Positions 50,901 to 59,945 of a stretch of DNA of 62,216 bases are shown here, one piece after another (the stretch's first letter is position 1; each line of letters starts with the position of its first letter). The stretch comes from Acidimicrobiales bacterium (GTDB taxonomy: Bacteria > Actinomycetota > Acidimicrobiia > Acidimicrobiales > Iamiaceae), in the NCBI GenBank assembly GCA_020439505.1, contig JAGQSO010000040.1:1-62216 (forward strand). The letters are read 5' to 3'. The notes beneath the pieces were generated by a model. It was not told where the DNA came from. It did not search any database and saw only the letters and a program-made list of their open reading frames with translations. The position numbers were made by a program, and so were the translations under genes.

Positions 50901-51592
50901 TCCTCGGTCTGGAGAGCGCCACCGCCCAGGTCGGTTGCGCGATCGGCGGCCACGAGGGTGTGCTGGCCTCGTCGCACTCGGCTCGGGGCAAGCGCCACGC
51001 CGAGAACCTCACGCCGGCCATCGACTTCGTGTGCCGTCAGGCCCGGGTCGAGCTGAGCGAGATCTCCTGCGTGGCGGTGGACAACGGACCCGGACTGTTC
51101 ACCGGCCTCCGGGTCGGGGTGGCGTCGGGTAAGGCCATCGCCCAGGCCCTACGGGTCCCGATGATCGCGGTGTCCAGCCTCGATCTGTTGGCCTTCCCCC
51201 TCCGCTACACCGACCGTCGCATCGCCGCGGTCATCGACGCCCGACGGGGTGAGGTCTTCTGGGCGTTCTACCGACAGGTCCCCGGTGGGGTGCAGAGGCT
51301 GAGCGAACCAGTGGTCGGGTCACCCGACGAGCTCGAAGCCGAGCTCTTGGCTCAACCGGGTGAGACCCTTCTGGCCGGTGACGGTGCCATCCGATACGCC
51401 GACCGGTTCACCGACCGGCCCGACGTGGAGGTGGCCGGGGGCGACCACGCCTATCCCTCGGCCCGTTCGCTGGTGCAGCTTGCCCACGCCCGGGCCCTGC
51501 GCGAGGACTGGGTCCGGCCCCACGAGATCGAGCTGAACTACCTCCGCAAACCCGACGCCGAGATCAACTGGTCGACCCGGGAGGGGGCGTGA
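50894..51592 (+). CDS. tsaB: tRNA t6A biosynthesis protein TsaB
   Basis: A 232-aa ASKHA-fold protein: LILGLESATAQVGCAIGG, DNGPGLFTGLRVGVASGKAI and VIDARRGEVFWAFYRQ. It is the non-catalytic partner of TsaD. Start GTG/TTG region at 50894 (TTG), inside the end of tsaE; its stop overlaps rimI by 4 nt. Confidence 0.92.
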   Translation: MLILGLESATAQVGCAIGGHEGVLASSHSARGKRHAENLTPAIDFVCRQARVELSEISCVAVDNGPGLFTGLRVGVASGKAIAQALRVPMIAVSSLDLLAFPLRYTDRRIAAVIDARRGEVFWAFYRQVPGGVQRLSEPVVGSPDELEAELLAQPGETLLAGDGAIRYADRFTDRPDVEVAGGDHAYPSARSLVQLAHARALREDWVRPHEIELNYLRKPDAEINWSTREGA

Positions 51593-52212
51593 CCCCGGTC
51601 TCCGATGTGGCACCACCGATGCCGCCGACCGACCCGGCTGGGAGCCACCGAGAGGTGGTGACGATCTCGCCCATGCGGCGCCGCCACCTGCGGGCGGTGC
51701 TGGACATCGAGGAGCAGGTCTATCCCCGGCCCTGGTCGTCGCGGCTGTTCGAGGATGAGTTGGACCGCCCCGGCCGCCATTACGTGGTAGCCCGGGTCGG
51801 CTCCACGGTCATCGGCTACGCCGGACTTCTGATGATCGCCGATGACGGCCACGTCGCCACCGTCGCCGTCGATCCCCGCTGGCAGGCCCGCGGGGTCGCC
51901 ACCCGTCTGCTCGTCGAACTGGTCGCCGGAGCCCTCGAGATGGGGGCCAACCAGCTCACCTTGGAGGTTCGGGTGTCCAACACGGTGGCCCAGTCGGTGT
52001 ACCGACGGTTCGGGTTCGCGCCGGCCGGGGCTCGCAAGGCCTACTACTCGGACAACGGTGAGGACGCCCTGGTCATGTGGGCCCACGAGGTGTCGGGGCC
52101 CGAGTACCGCGAACGCATCGACTCGTTGGCGGCGTCGCTGGATCCTCCTACCCGGCGGAGCGGGTTTCCCGAGCCGGTGGCGGTACCGTCGAGACATCCG
52201 TCGGTCTCCTGA
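51589..52212 (+). CDS. rimI: Ribosomal protein N-acetyltransferase RimI-like (GNAT)
   Basis: 207 aa. An N-terminal Pro-rich extension, then a GNAT domain (about 22-165): ISPMRRRHLRAVLDIEEQVY, IADDGHVATVAVDPRWQARG with the acetyl-CoA loop QARGVATRLL, and YRRFGFAPAGARKAYY. Homologues acetylate N-terminal alanine of S18. The tsaB-rimI-tsaD order is classical. The C-terminal 40 residues (EYRERIDSLAASLDPPTRR) lie outside the domain. Confidence 0.9.
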   Translation: MTPVSDVAPPMPPTDPAGSHREVVTISPMRRRHLRAVLDIEEQVYPRPWSSRLFEDELDRPGRHYVVARVGSTVIGYAGLLMIADDGHVATVAVDPRWQARGVATRLLVELVAGALEMGANQLTLEVRVSNTVAQSVYRRFGFAPAGARKAYYSDNGEDALVMWAHEVSGPEYRERIDSLAASLDPPTRRSGFPEPVAVPSRHPSVS

Positions 52213-52285
52213 CCTCGGGAGCGTTCACACCGCCCACCGCCCGTCGTCGCCGAACCCCTGCGACCAGCCAGATCCAGAACCCGAC

Positions 52286-53335
52286 ATGACCACCACCACC
52301 GCCCAGCACGACACCACCTCACCGGTGGGACCGGCCACCGCCATCCTCGGCATCGAGACCTCCTGCGACGAGACCGCGGCTTCGGTGGTGGTCGGTGGTC
52401 ACCTCGTCCGCTCGTCGGTGGTGTCCAGCCAGGTCGACATCCATGCCCGGTTCGGTGGGGTGGTTCCCGAGATCGCCAGCCGGGCCCACGTCGACCTGCT
52501 GACCCCGGTCATCGCCGAGGCGCTGGTCGAGGCCGGGGTCACCGGTCCGGACCTCGATGCCGTCGCTGCCACCGTCGGCCCCGGCCTGGTCGGCTCGCTG
52601 CTGGTCGGGGTCAGCACCGCCAAGGCCCTGGCGCTGGTGTGGGACGTGCCCTTCGTGGCCGTCAACCACCTCGAAGCCCACCTCTACGCCGCTCTGGTCG
52701 AAGACCCCAGCTTGGAGCTGCCGGTGGTGGTGCTCCTGGTGTCGGGCGGTCACACCATGTTGGTGGCCATGGAGGGACACGGCCGTTACCGGCTCCTGGG
52801 GTCGACCCTCGACGACGCCGCCGGTGAGGCATTCGACAAGGTGGCCCGCTACCTCGGCCTCGGCTACCCGGGGGGCCCGGCCATCGACCGCATCTCCATG
52901 GACGGCGACCCCCATTCCATCGCCTTCCCCCGGGCCATGCTCAACGACGGTCTCGACTTCTCCTACTCGGGGCTCAAGACCGCGGTCATCAACCACGTCC
53001 GCAAACACCCCGACGTCGTCACCGCCGATGTCGCGGCCAGCTTCCAGGAGGCGGTGGTCGACGTGTTGGTGACCAAGGCCCGTCGGGCCGCGGCCCAGAT
53101 CGGGGCCAAGGGCTTGGTGCTGGGCGGTGGAGTGGCCGCCAACTCGCTGCTGCGCGAACGGTTCCTGTCGGCCTGCGTCGAGGACGGCGTCCACGGGTTC
53201 CTGCCCAGCCGGGCCATGTGCACCGACAACGCCGCCATGGTCGCCGCCGCCGCCTGGTGGCGTCTGGCCTCCGACGGCCCGTCGAGCCTCGACCACGGAG
53301 CCGACCCCAACCTCAAACTCCCCCTGCTGGGTTGA
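52286..53335 (+). CDS. tsaD: tRNA N6-adenosine threonylcarbamoyltransferase TsaD
   Basis: 349 aa. GIETSCDETAASVV, the metal-binding NHLEAHLYAAL histidines, LVSGGHTMLV, GEAFDKVARYLGLGYPGGPA, SYSGLKTAV and CTDNAAMVAAAAW cover the whole Kae1/TsaD family. It transfers the threonylcarbamoyl group to A37. The ATG at 52286 gives a short hydrophilic leader (MTTTTAQHDTTSPVG). Last gene of the t6A cluster, separated from rimI by 73 nt; convergent with a thioesterase gene. Confidence 0.95.
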   Translation: MTTTTAQHDTTSPVGPATAILGIETSCDETAASVVVGGHLVRSSVVSSQVDIHARFGGVVPEIASRAHVDLLTPVIAEALVEAGVTGPDLDAVAATVGPGLVGSLLVGVSTAKALALVWDVPFVAVNHLEAHLYAALVEDPSLELPVVVLLVSGGHTMLVAMEGHGRYRLLGSTLDDAAGEAFDKVARYLGLGYPGGPAIDRISMDGDPHSIAFPRAMLNDGLDFSYSGLKTAVINHVRKHPDVVTADVAASFQEAVVDVLVTKARRAAAQIGAKGLVLGGGVAANSLLRERFLSACVEDGVHGFLPSRAMCTDNAAMVAAAAWWRLASDGPSSLDHGADPNLKLPLLG

Positions 53336-53343
53336 AGCCAGCG

Positions 53344-53369
53344 CGAACCGCGAGCCCTTCGGGGGTTCG
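53344..53369. terminator. Possible bipartite hairpin between tsaD and the thioesterase gene
   Basis: CGAACC (53344-53349) and GGTTCG (53364-53369) can pair around an inner CCC-TTC-GGG hairpin. Imperfect, without a U tract. Confidence 0.35.
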
Positions 53370-53370
53370 G

Positions 53371-53781
53371 TCAGGTGCGGGGTAGCACGTAGGTGCCCTG
53401 GGCTACTGCGGTGGGGCGGTCCTCGTTGTCGTCCATCCAGATGTCGACCGAGCCGACCACCGAGCGACGGGTCGCGGTGTTGAGGCGGGCCCGGGCCCAG
53501 ATCCGTTCCCCCTGGGCGGGACGGAGGAAGCGGATCGACAGCTCGGAGGTGAGCGCCATCGGCTCGATCCGGTCGATGGCCACGAAGGTCAGGTACCACA
53601 GCGCCGCGTCGGCCATGGCGAACTGGGTGGGACCCGACACGAAGCCGCCGGGGCGGATCGAGAAGTCGGTGATCGGGTTGGAGGCCACCGCGAAGTCCGG
53701 ACCGAGCTCGGCGCACGACGCCGATGCCCCAGGAAAATGTTCGGTCAGCATGGCGTTGACCGCTGCGGCGCTGAGGGTCAT
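53371..53781 (-). CDS. PaaI-like hotdog-fold thioesterase
   Basis: 136 aa. Hotdog-domain features: DFSIRPGGFVSGPTQFAMAD (central helix with the catalytic acidic residue), LTSELSIRFLRPAQGERIWA and VGSVDIWMDD. Probably hydrolyses acyl-CoA thioesters. Start ATG 53781; no Shine-Dalgarno or -10 is obvious. Divergent from the acyl-CoA dehydrogenase gene, with about 200 nt between their starts, so the two could share a regulatory region. Confidence 0.82.
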   Translation of the reverse strand: MTLSAAAVNAMLTEHFPGASASCAELGPDFAVASNPITDFSIRPGGFVSGPTQFAMADAALWYLTFVAIDRIEPMALTSELSIRFLRPAQGERIWARARLNTATRRSVVGSVDIWMDDNEDRPTAVAQGTYVLPRT

Positions 53782-53979
53782 GACCGCCCGTCCCGGATGG
53801 GTCGGGTCGGAGCGGCCTGGGGTGGCGTGGTCGGTGACGTCATGGTCGGGAACCTACCGGGTGTGACCGATCTCATCGCCCAGCCCCACCGGTGGGGACC
53901 TTGGTCCCTTCTTGGGTCGCCGGTCCGGGGAGGACAGTGGTCCCAACCACCCGATCACGGTGGCCAAGGGAGCGTGGCC

Positions 53980-55176
53980 GTGTTCGCCCACATCGATGAG
54001 GTGCACCCCGACGACCAGCCGATCGTCGACGCGGTGGAACGATTCGCCCTCGACGTGTTGCGCCCCGTCGGCCGCACCCTCGATGCCATGGCCGATCCCG
54101 CCCAGGTGGTGGCCGACGACTCCCCCCTGTGGGATGTGGTGGCCCGTTACCGCGAGCTCGGCGTCGACCCCTCCGAACTGTCCGACAGCGGACTGCCGGC
54201 CGACCGGGTGGCTCGCCTCCAGGCCACCGTGGCCGAGCGGCTCGGATGGGGCGACGCCGGGTTGGCCATCTCCCTCGAGGTGTCCACCTTTCCCCGGATG
54301 CTGGCCCGACTGTCGGGAAACCCGGCCCTGATGGAACGGTTCGACCGCCCCGGGCTGATCGGGTGCTGGGCCATCACCGAACCCGACCACGGCAGCGACG
54401 TGCTGATGTACGCCGACCACCTCCAGGACATGCCGGGGCGACCCAACTGCGTTGCCCGCCGCGACGGTGACGACTGGATCATCAGGGGCCAGAAGGCGGC
54501 GTGGGTCTCCAACGGGACCATCGCCAAGAGCGCGGCGCTGTTCTGCTGGGTGGAACCCGGCAGCGGCCCCGCCGGGATGGGGGCCTTCCTGGTGGACCTG
54601 GACGACCCGGCCGTCCAGCGGGGCAAACCGCTGGACAAGCTGGGCCAGCGCAGCCTGAACCAGGGCGAGCTGTTCTTCGACGACCTGCGGGTCTCGGCCG
54701 AGCACCTGGTGTTTCCGCCCATGCCCGGGGCGGGGGGCATGGTCCTGGCCCTGGCCAACTCGTCGATGGGGGTCACGTTCTCGGGGGTGGCTCGGGCGGC
54801 GTGTGAGGCCGCCTTCGAGTACACCCAGCAGCGCCAGCAGGGCGGCGGGCCGATCATCCGCCACCAGAACGTCCGGGGTCAGCTGTTCTCCATGTTCCGG
54901 CGGGTGGAGGCGGCGAGGGCCCTGAGCCGCCACGTGATGATCACCAACGCCACCGCCGGACCCCAGGTGGCGGCATCGATCGCCTCCAAGGTGACGGCCA
55001 CCCAGACCGCCTTCGAGGTGGCCAGCGACGCCCTCGGCCTGTTCGGAGGCAACGGCCTGAGCCGGGAGTACCCGATCGAGAAGCTGCTGCGCGACGCCCG
55101 GGCATCGATGATCGAGGACGGCTCCAACGACGTCCTCGGGCTGATCGCCATGGACCACCTGACCGCCAGCCCGTAG
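53980..55176 (+). CDS. Acyl-CoA dehydrogenase family flavoprotein
   Basis: 398 aa. FAD/substrate motifs GCWAITEPDHGSDV, WIIRGQKAAWVSNG, VSAEHLVFPP and C-terminal FGGNGLSREYPIEKLLRDAR. Near the usual catalytic Glu (IYEGT in typical members) it reads SMIEDGSNDVLG, so the base is either shifted or replaced by Asp. GTG 53980 is taken as start because AAGGGAG lies 7 nt upstream and FAHIDEVHPDDQPI begins the helical domain; longer in-frame readings to 53863 have no family character. First gene of an ACAD-ADC-ThDP-epimerase series on the plus strand. Confidence 0.87.
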   Translation: MFAHIDEVHPDDQPIVDAVERFALDVLRPVGRTLDAMADPAQVVADDSPLWDVVARYRELGVDPSELSDSGLPADRVARLQATVAERLGWGDAGLAISLEVSTFPRMLARLSGNPALMERFDRPGLIGCWAITEPDHGSDVLMYADHLQDMPGRPNCVARRDGDDWIIRGQKAAWVSNGTIAKSAALFCWVEPGSGPAGMGAFLVDLDDPAVQRGKPLDKLGQRSLNQGELFFDDLRVSAEHLVFPPMPGAGGMVLALANSSMGVTFSGVARAACEAAFEYTQQRQQGGGPIIRHQNVRGQLFSMFRRVEAARALSRHVMITNATAGPQVAASIASKVTATQTAFEVASDALGLFGGNGLSREYPIEKLLRDARASMIEDGSNDVLGLIAMDHLTASP

Positions 55177-55223
55177 CCGCGGCCAAGACCCGACCAATCC
55201 GCCAGGACCGATAGGAGAAGGCG

Positions 55224-55970
55224 ATGAATGATCAGAACCCCTCAGCGCAACCAGGGGCCGACGGGGGCACCACCGGCTACACGTGGGTGGGCGCGGAGGT
55301 CGTATGGGCCGAGGTGCCCGTCGACGTCGACGCCGCCCGCCAACTGCTGCCCCCGGGACTCGAACTGGATGATCCCGCGGTGGCCACGGTGTTCGTGGCC
55401 GACTACCCGTTCACCACCTTTGGATCGGTCTACAAGGAGGCCGCGGTCCTGCTGCACTGCCGGGACGCCAAGGGCCCTCACCTGCACTGCCCGTGGATGG
55501 TCGTCGACGACGACACCGCGCTGATCCTGGGCCGGGAGATGTTGGGGTTCCCCAAGAAGATGGCCGAGATGACCGTCGACGTGGACGGCGATCAGGTCAC
55601 GGCCACCACGTCGCGTCGCGACACCGAGTTGATACGAATCGAGGCCGCTCTCACCGTCGACGAACCCGCGCCCCCGGCCCTGTTCGATCGACGTTTCGTG
55701 AACCTGTTCGGCAGCATCGTCAACGGCATGTGCCTGATCGAGGTGCCGGCGGCGGGTGAGTCGTTCCGGTCGTGCCGGTCGGGATCGGGCAAGGTGGTCC
55801 TGGGTTCCAGTGACCGTGACCCCCTCGCCTTGCTCGCCCCACCCACCGAGGCCACCGTCCACCACGCGGTGCTGGACTTCGCGGCCGAGGGTACCGGGGC
55901 CCCCGCGGTGGTGGGATCGGTCACCGACGAGGCGTATGCCTTCACCCGCTTCTTCGCCCGGCTCATGTGA
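55224..55970 (+). CDS. Acetoacetate decarboxylase-family protein
   Basis: 248 aa. The Schiff-base lysine motif is recognisable in GREMLGFPKKMAEM, preceded by VDARQLLPPGLELD-type N-terminal strands (VDAARQLLPPGLELDDPA). Members decarboxylate or, in some subfamilies, act as aldolase-dehydratases on beta-keto acids. GATAGGAGAAGG provides a ribosome binding site. Which reaction applies here is open. It stands between an acyl-CoA dehydrogenase and a ThDP enzyme and is followed by a strong hairpin. Confidence 0.82.
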   Translation: MNDQNPSAQPGADGGTTGYTWVGAEVVWAEVPVDVDAARQLLPPGLELDDPAVATVFVADYPFTTFGSVYKEAAVLLHCRDAKGPHLHCPWMVVDDDTALILGREMLGFPKKMAEMTVDVDGDQVTATTSRRDTELIRIEAALTVDEPAPPALFDRRFVNLFGSIVNGMCLIEVPAAGESFRSCRSGSGKVVLGSSDRDPLALLAPPTEATVHHAVLDFAAEGTGAPAVVGSVTDEAYAFTRFFARLM

Positions 55971-55982
55971 CCGGGGCCTTCG

Positions 55983-56019
55983 CCTCCGTCCCGGCCGACG
56001 CGGGTGGCCGGGACGGAGG
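55983..56019 (+). terminator. Hairpin terminator after the ADC-like gene
   Basis: A perfect 14-bp stem CCTCCGTCCCGGCC with its complement around a 9-nt loop, 12 nt after the stop. No U tract. Confidence 0.75.
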
Positions 56020-56079
56020 TTGGCGGGGTCAGTCCGTCCATGAGGAGGACGGCCACAGGTTGGCGGCGTGGAGGAGACC

Positions 56080-57846
56080 ATGGCTGAATCAGAACTGCAG
56101 ACCGCCGGGGCCGGGAGCGGGGCTGACGACGCCCGTGCGCCGGTGACGGTGGGTGAGTTGCTGGTTCGCTGCCTGGCCCTCGAAGGCGTCGACTTCATGT
56201 GCGGGATCGTCGACGGTGCCCACATCCCCTTCGTGCGTCACACCGGCGCCTACGGCATCTCCTACGTGAACACCCGTCACGAGGAGGCCGCCGCCCACGT
56301 GGCCGAGGCCTACACCCGCCTGGCCCACCGCCCCGCGGTGGTCATCGGCAACCCGGGCCCGGGCGGGGCCAACATGTTGGCCGGGCTCACCAGTGCGCAA
56401 GGCGAGGGCCATCCGGTGGTGGCCATCGCCTGCACCCGGCGGGCCGCGGTGAACTCGCCCGACCGGGGCGGGGCCTGGCAGGCCACCGACCTCGTCGACA
56501 TGGCCCGCCCCATCACCAAGTTCTCGGCTCTGATCTCACGGGCCGACCGGGTCCCGGACCTGGTTCGGGCCGCCTTCAGGGCCGCCACGGTGGGCCGTCC
56601 CGGACCGGCGTTCCTGGCCATCCCCGACGAACTGCTCAACGAGACCATCGACCCGTCCACCCTCACCCTGACCCCGGCCTCGCGCCACCGTGTGATCGAT
56701 GTCGGGGCGGGTGACCCCGACGCGGTAGCGGCCGCCGCCGAAGCGTTGGCCGCCGCCGAACGACCGTTCCTGTTCGCCGGCAAGGGGGTGCTGTGGGCCG
56801 AGGCATCAGAGGAGTTCGTGGCCCTGGGCGACCACCTGGCCGCCGCCATGAGCACCACCCTGGGAGCGCGGGGTGTGGTCCCCGAGGACCACCCTCATTA
56901 CTTCCCGATCGCGGACGCCAACACCTTGCGGGCGGTGCGAACCGACGCCGACGTGGTGTTGGTGGTGGGCGCCCGGCTGGGGGAGTACGACGGGTGGGGC
57001 CTGCCGCCGGCGTGGGGTGACCCCGCTACCCAGCACACCATCCAGATCGACTGCGACCCCGCCTCGCTCGGGCTCAACCGTCCCTTCGACCAGATGATCC
57101 TGGCCGACGCCCGCCGGTCTTTGTCTCGTCTGGTCACCGAAGTCAGAGCCCGCTGTGAACCCCGGTCCGAACTGGCGGGGGCCGAGACCTACGCCGCCAT
57201 CCACGCCGAGGCGGTTGCCAACGCCACCCCTCACGTGCTGGCCGAAGCCGAGGTGGGGGTGAACCCGGGGCAGCTGGTCATGGCGGTGCGCGACCTGTTC
57301 CCCCGTGACGCCGTGGTGGTGGCCGACGGCGGCAACACCACCCTGTGGGCGGTGGCCCTCAACCCCGTCTACACCCCCGACTCGTTCCTCTACTCGGTGA
57401 AGATGGGCTACCTCGGGACCGGCCTGCCCTTCGCCATCGGTGCCAAGCTGGCCGCCCCCGACCGCTGCGTCTATCTGATCTCGGGCGACGGAGCGTTCGG
57501 GTTCAACGCCATGGAGCTCGAGACGGCCCGCCGGGTCGGGGCCGCGGTGGTGTGCATCGTGGTGGCCGACGACGGCTGGGGCATGGAACGCACCGCCCAC
57601 CGTCACCAGGGGGTGCCCGACGACCAGCTCCACGGCACCGAACTGTCGAGCGAGGTGCGCTACGACCACCTGGCCCGGGCGCTCGGGTGTCACGGCGAGT
57701 ACGTCGACACCATGGCGGACCTGGCCCTGGCGGTGGAGCGGGCCCGGGCCTCGGGTCTTCCGGCGGTGATCCACGTCAAGGTCGATCCCGCCCTCAACGC
57801 CAACCCCATCGGCTACGACCAGTTCCGCGCCGCCCGCACCTACTGA
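56080..57846 (+). CDS. Thiamine diphosphate-dependent enzyme (acetolactate synthase/benzoylformate decarboxylase superfamily)
   Basis: 588 aa with three-domain layout: PYR domain (about 20-190) with the activating Glu in NTRHEEAAAHVAEAYTRL, a central nucleotide-binding-like domain (about 215-350; FLFAGKGVLWAEA) and the PP domain (about 400-570) with ThDP/metal motif SGDGAFGFNAMELETA to VVADDGWGMER. It cleaves or ligates alpha-keto acids, but whether it makes acetolactate is unknown; there is no small regulatory subunit gene. GGAGGAG fits ATG 56080 better than the upstream GTG 56068. The following epimerase gene starts 10 nt after its stop. Confidence 0.87.
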   Translation: MAESELQTAGAGSGADDARAPVTVGELLVRCLALEGVDFMCGIVDGAHIPFVRHTGAYGISYVNTRHEEAAAHVAEAYTRLAHRPAVVIGNPGPGGANMLAGLTSAQGEGHPVVAIACTRRAAVNSPDRGGAWQATDLVDMARPITKFSALISRADRVPDLVRAAFRAATVGRPGPAFLAIPDELLNETIDPSTLTLTPASRHRVIDVGAGDPDAVAAAAEALAAAERPFLFAGKGVLWAEASEEFVALGDHLAAAMSTTLGARGVVPEDHPHYFPIADANTLRAVRTDADVVLVVGARLGEYDGWGLPPAWGDPATQHTIQIDCDPASLGLNRPFDQMILADARRSLSRLVTEVRARCEPRSELAGAETYAAIHAEAVANATPHVLAEAEVGVNPGQLVMAVRDLFPRDAVVVADGGNTTLWAVALNPVYTPDSFLYSVKMGYLGTGLPFAIGAKLAAPDRCVYLISGDGAFGFNAMELETARRVGAAVVCIVVADDGWGMERTAHRHQGVPDDQLHGTELSSEVRYDHLARALGCHGEYVDTMADLALAVERARASGLPAVIHVKVDPALNANPIGYDQFRAARTY

Positions 57847-57856
57847 GGCTGTCGGG

Positions 57857-58888
57857 ATGGACGAGCGGTCGAGCATCACCGGGCTGCCCGATTCGGTGTT
57901 CATCACCGGAGCCAACGGGTTCATGGGCAGGGCGTTGGCCGACCACTACCGCCGCCGTGGGGTCGTGGTGCGCGGCGTCGACGTGGCGGCGGAGCCGGCC
58001 CTCGGAGTGGTGGCTGGTGACATCACCGACCCGGCCGGGTGGAAGGAGGCGATCGGTGACGCGGAGGTGGTGATCCACACCGCGGCGATCGTCTCCAACA
58101 ACATCGACGTCGAGACGGCGTGGCACGTCAACGTGATCGGAACCCAACGGGTCCTCGACGCGGCGGCCGACGCTGGCGTTCGACGGTTCGTGCAGATCTC
58201 CACCATGGGGGTGACCCGGTTCGCCCACGCCCACCCCGACGCCTCCCGCAGGCTTCTGCCGGGCCGGGACCTCGATGAGGACTGGCCCCTCATGCCCACC
58301 GGCAACCCCTACACCGACACCAAGATCACCGCCGAACACCTGGTGTTGGCCGCCCAAGCCGCCGGTCGCCAGGCCGTCACCGTCATCCGTCCCGCCGATG
58401 TGTACGGCCCGGGCTGTCGGGCGTGGGTGCTCGAACCGTTGGCGGCCATGCGCTCCAACCGGTTCCTGCTGCCGGCGCGGGGCCGGGGCCTGTTCACCCC
58501 GATCTACATCGACGACCTGGTGAACGGGGTTGTGAGGGCGGCGTCGCACCCCGATGCCGCCGGGCAGATCTTCCACCTCGGAGGCGAGGATCCCGTCACC
58601 ACCCTCGAGTACTTCGGTTACCTGTCGCGGATGTTGGGCCTGACCGACCCGCCCCGCAACGCCCCCACCGCGGTGGCGGTGGCCGCGGCCGAGGCGGCAC
58701 GGCTGGCGGCCCGGGCCCGGGGTCGTCACACCGAGTTGGGTCGAGGCGTCATGTTGATGCTGGCCAAGACCCGAGGCGTGTCCAACGACAAGGCCCACCG
58801 GATCCTCGACTGGTGGCCCCAAGTGCCCCTCGAAGAGGGGATGGCCCAGGTGCAAGATTGGCTCCGAGCCGAGGGTCTCCTCGTCTGA
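57857..58888 (+). CDS. NAD-dependent epimerase/dehydratase (3-beta-HSD/extended SDR family)
   Basis: 343 aa. Rossmann motif VFITGANGFMGRALADHY, VVIHTAAIVSNN, ISTMGVTRFA and the catalytic YTDTK (from NPYTDTKITAEHLVL) with a matching Ser/Thr; then VIRPADVYGPG and YIDDLVNGVVRAAS. Related to 3-beta-hydroxysteroid dehydrogenase/isomerase-type SDRs. The ThDP gene is 10 nt upstream, so they are co-transcribed. Its stop directly abuts the stop of the minus-strand VanZ-RDD gene. Confidence 0.85.
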   Translation: MDERSSITGLPDSVFITGANGFMGRALADHYRRRGVVVRGVDVAAEPALGVVAGDITDPAGWKEAIGDAEVVIHTAAIVSNNIDVETAWHVNVIGTQRVLDAAADAGVRRFVQISTMGVTRFAHAHPDASRRLLPGRDLDEDWPLMPTGNPYTDTKITAEHLVLAAQAAGRQAVTVIRPADVYGPGCRAWVLEPLAAMRSNRFLLPARGRGLFTPIYIDDLVNGVVRAASHPDAAGQIFHLGGEDPVTTLEYFGYLSRMLGLTDPPRNAPTAVAVAAAEAARLAARARGRHTELGRGVMLMLAKTRGVSNDKAHRILDWWPQVPLEEGMAQVQDWLRAEGLLV

Positions 58889-59938
58889 TCATCCACTGGT
58901 CTCCATCAACTCCACGTCCAGACGGGCCAAGGTGTTGCTGAGTCCCCGGCCACCGGGGATGGCCACCGCGGCGAGGTGGGCGACCAGCAGGGCCGTCAGT
59001 ATCCAGCCCGATGCGGGGATGATCCCCGCGGCCAGCACGCACAGGGCGCCTACCCCGGTGGCCAGCTTCATGATCCGGCCGGTCAGGGTCCAACGCCGCC
59101 GGCGGGGCCGGGTACGGATCTGGACCACGGCCTCACCGATGGTGCAACCCCAGCCGAGTACCGCGATCGCCTGGACGGCCAAGGGCAGCCCCCACTGGAG
59201 GAGCGCCTGGGTGTGAGCGTCGTCGGGGCCGGTCGGTACTCCGGGGTCGATCATCGACCACACCCTCCACACCACGACGGTGACCGTTCCCAGCAGGCCG
59301 ATCACCAGGAGGTCGCTGACCAGAGCGACCAGACGCCGACCGGGCGTGAGGCGGGGCAGCGCCCGGGCCCGGCGCTCGGGCTCACGGCCCACCACCAGGG
59401 CGGCCATCACCGACCCGACCACGGCACCGACGGGGTTGGTGATCAGGTCGCCGACGTCGAAGTACCGGTAGGCGCACGGGTAGAGGCCCCAGATCCCGGT
59501 GTACTGAGTCGTCTCGATCATCAGCGACACCCCCAGACCGGCGACGGCGGCCACGAACACACCCCGGCGGGCCTTCACCCTCAACAGCACCCCCAGAGGG
59601 ACGAACAGGGCGACGTTCAACACGAGTTGGAGCACCATCGGGTTGCGGGCCAGGTCCAGTGCGGTGGCGTGGGGATGGGCCAAGATCCCGTACCACAGGC
59701 TTCGGACATCGGCGATCGGACGACGACACCGGTAGTCGAGGTCGATCGGTAGCGGCAGCAGCGTGTAGGTCCACAGCGCCAGCCCGTAGACGGTGGTGGC
59801 GACCAGCGTCGCCAGGTCGCCGCCGGTGAGGCTCCCGTTGCGCCGGTACATGACCGCCGCCACCGGGACGAACAGCAGCACCGCCAGGACCAGGCCACCG
59901 GCGATGGCGACTACCGCGGACAACGCCTGGTGAGACAT
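58889..59938 (-). CDS. VanZ-like / RDD-domain fusion membrane protein
   Basis: 349 aa. The N-terminal half (about 1-190) is VanZ-like with five helices (LWTYTLLPLPIDLDYRCR, LNVALFVPLGVLLR, SLMIETTQYTG, VGDLITNPVGAVVG). A basic linker leads to an RDD-type domain (about 205-330; RRLVALVSDLLVIGLLG with the Arg/Asp pair). VanZ-family proteins are associated with glycopeptide tolerance in some firmicutes; here a transport or envelope function is only guessed. The ATG at 59938 has TACCGT 7 nt upstream. Divergent from groES. Confidence 0.8.
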   Translation of the reverse strand: MSHQALSAVVAIAGGLVLAVLLFVPVAAVMYRRNGSLTGGDLATLVATTVYGLALWTYTLLPLPIDLDYRCRRPIADVRSLWYGILAHPHATALDLARNPMVLQLVLNVALFVPLGVLLRVKARRGVFVAAVAGLGVSLMIETTQYTGIWGLYPCAYRYFDVGDLITNPVGAVVGSVMAALVVGREPERRARALPRLTPGRRLVALVSDLLVIGLLGTVTVVVWRVWSMIDPGVPTGPDDAHTQALLQWGLPLAVQAIAVLGWGCTIGEAVVQIRTRPRRRRWTLTGRIMKLATGVGALCVLAAGIIPASGWILTALLVAHLAAVAIPGGRGLSNTLARLDVELMETSG

Positions 59939-59945
59939 CGCCGGG

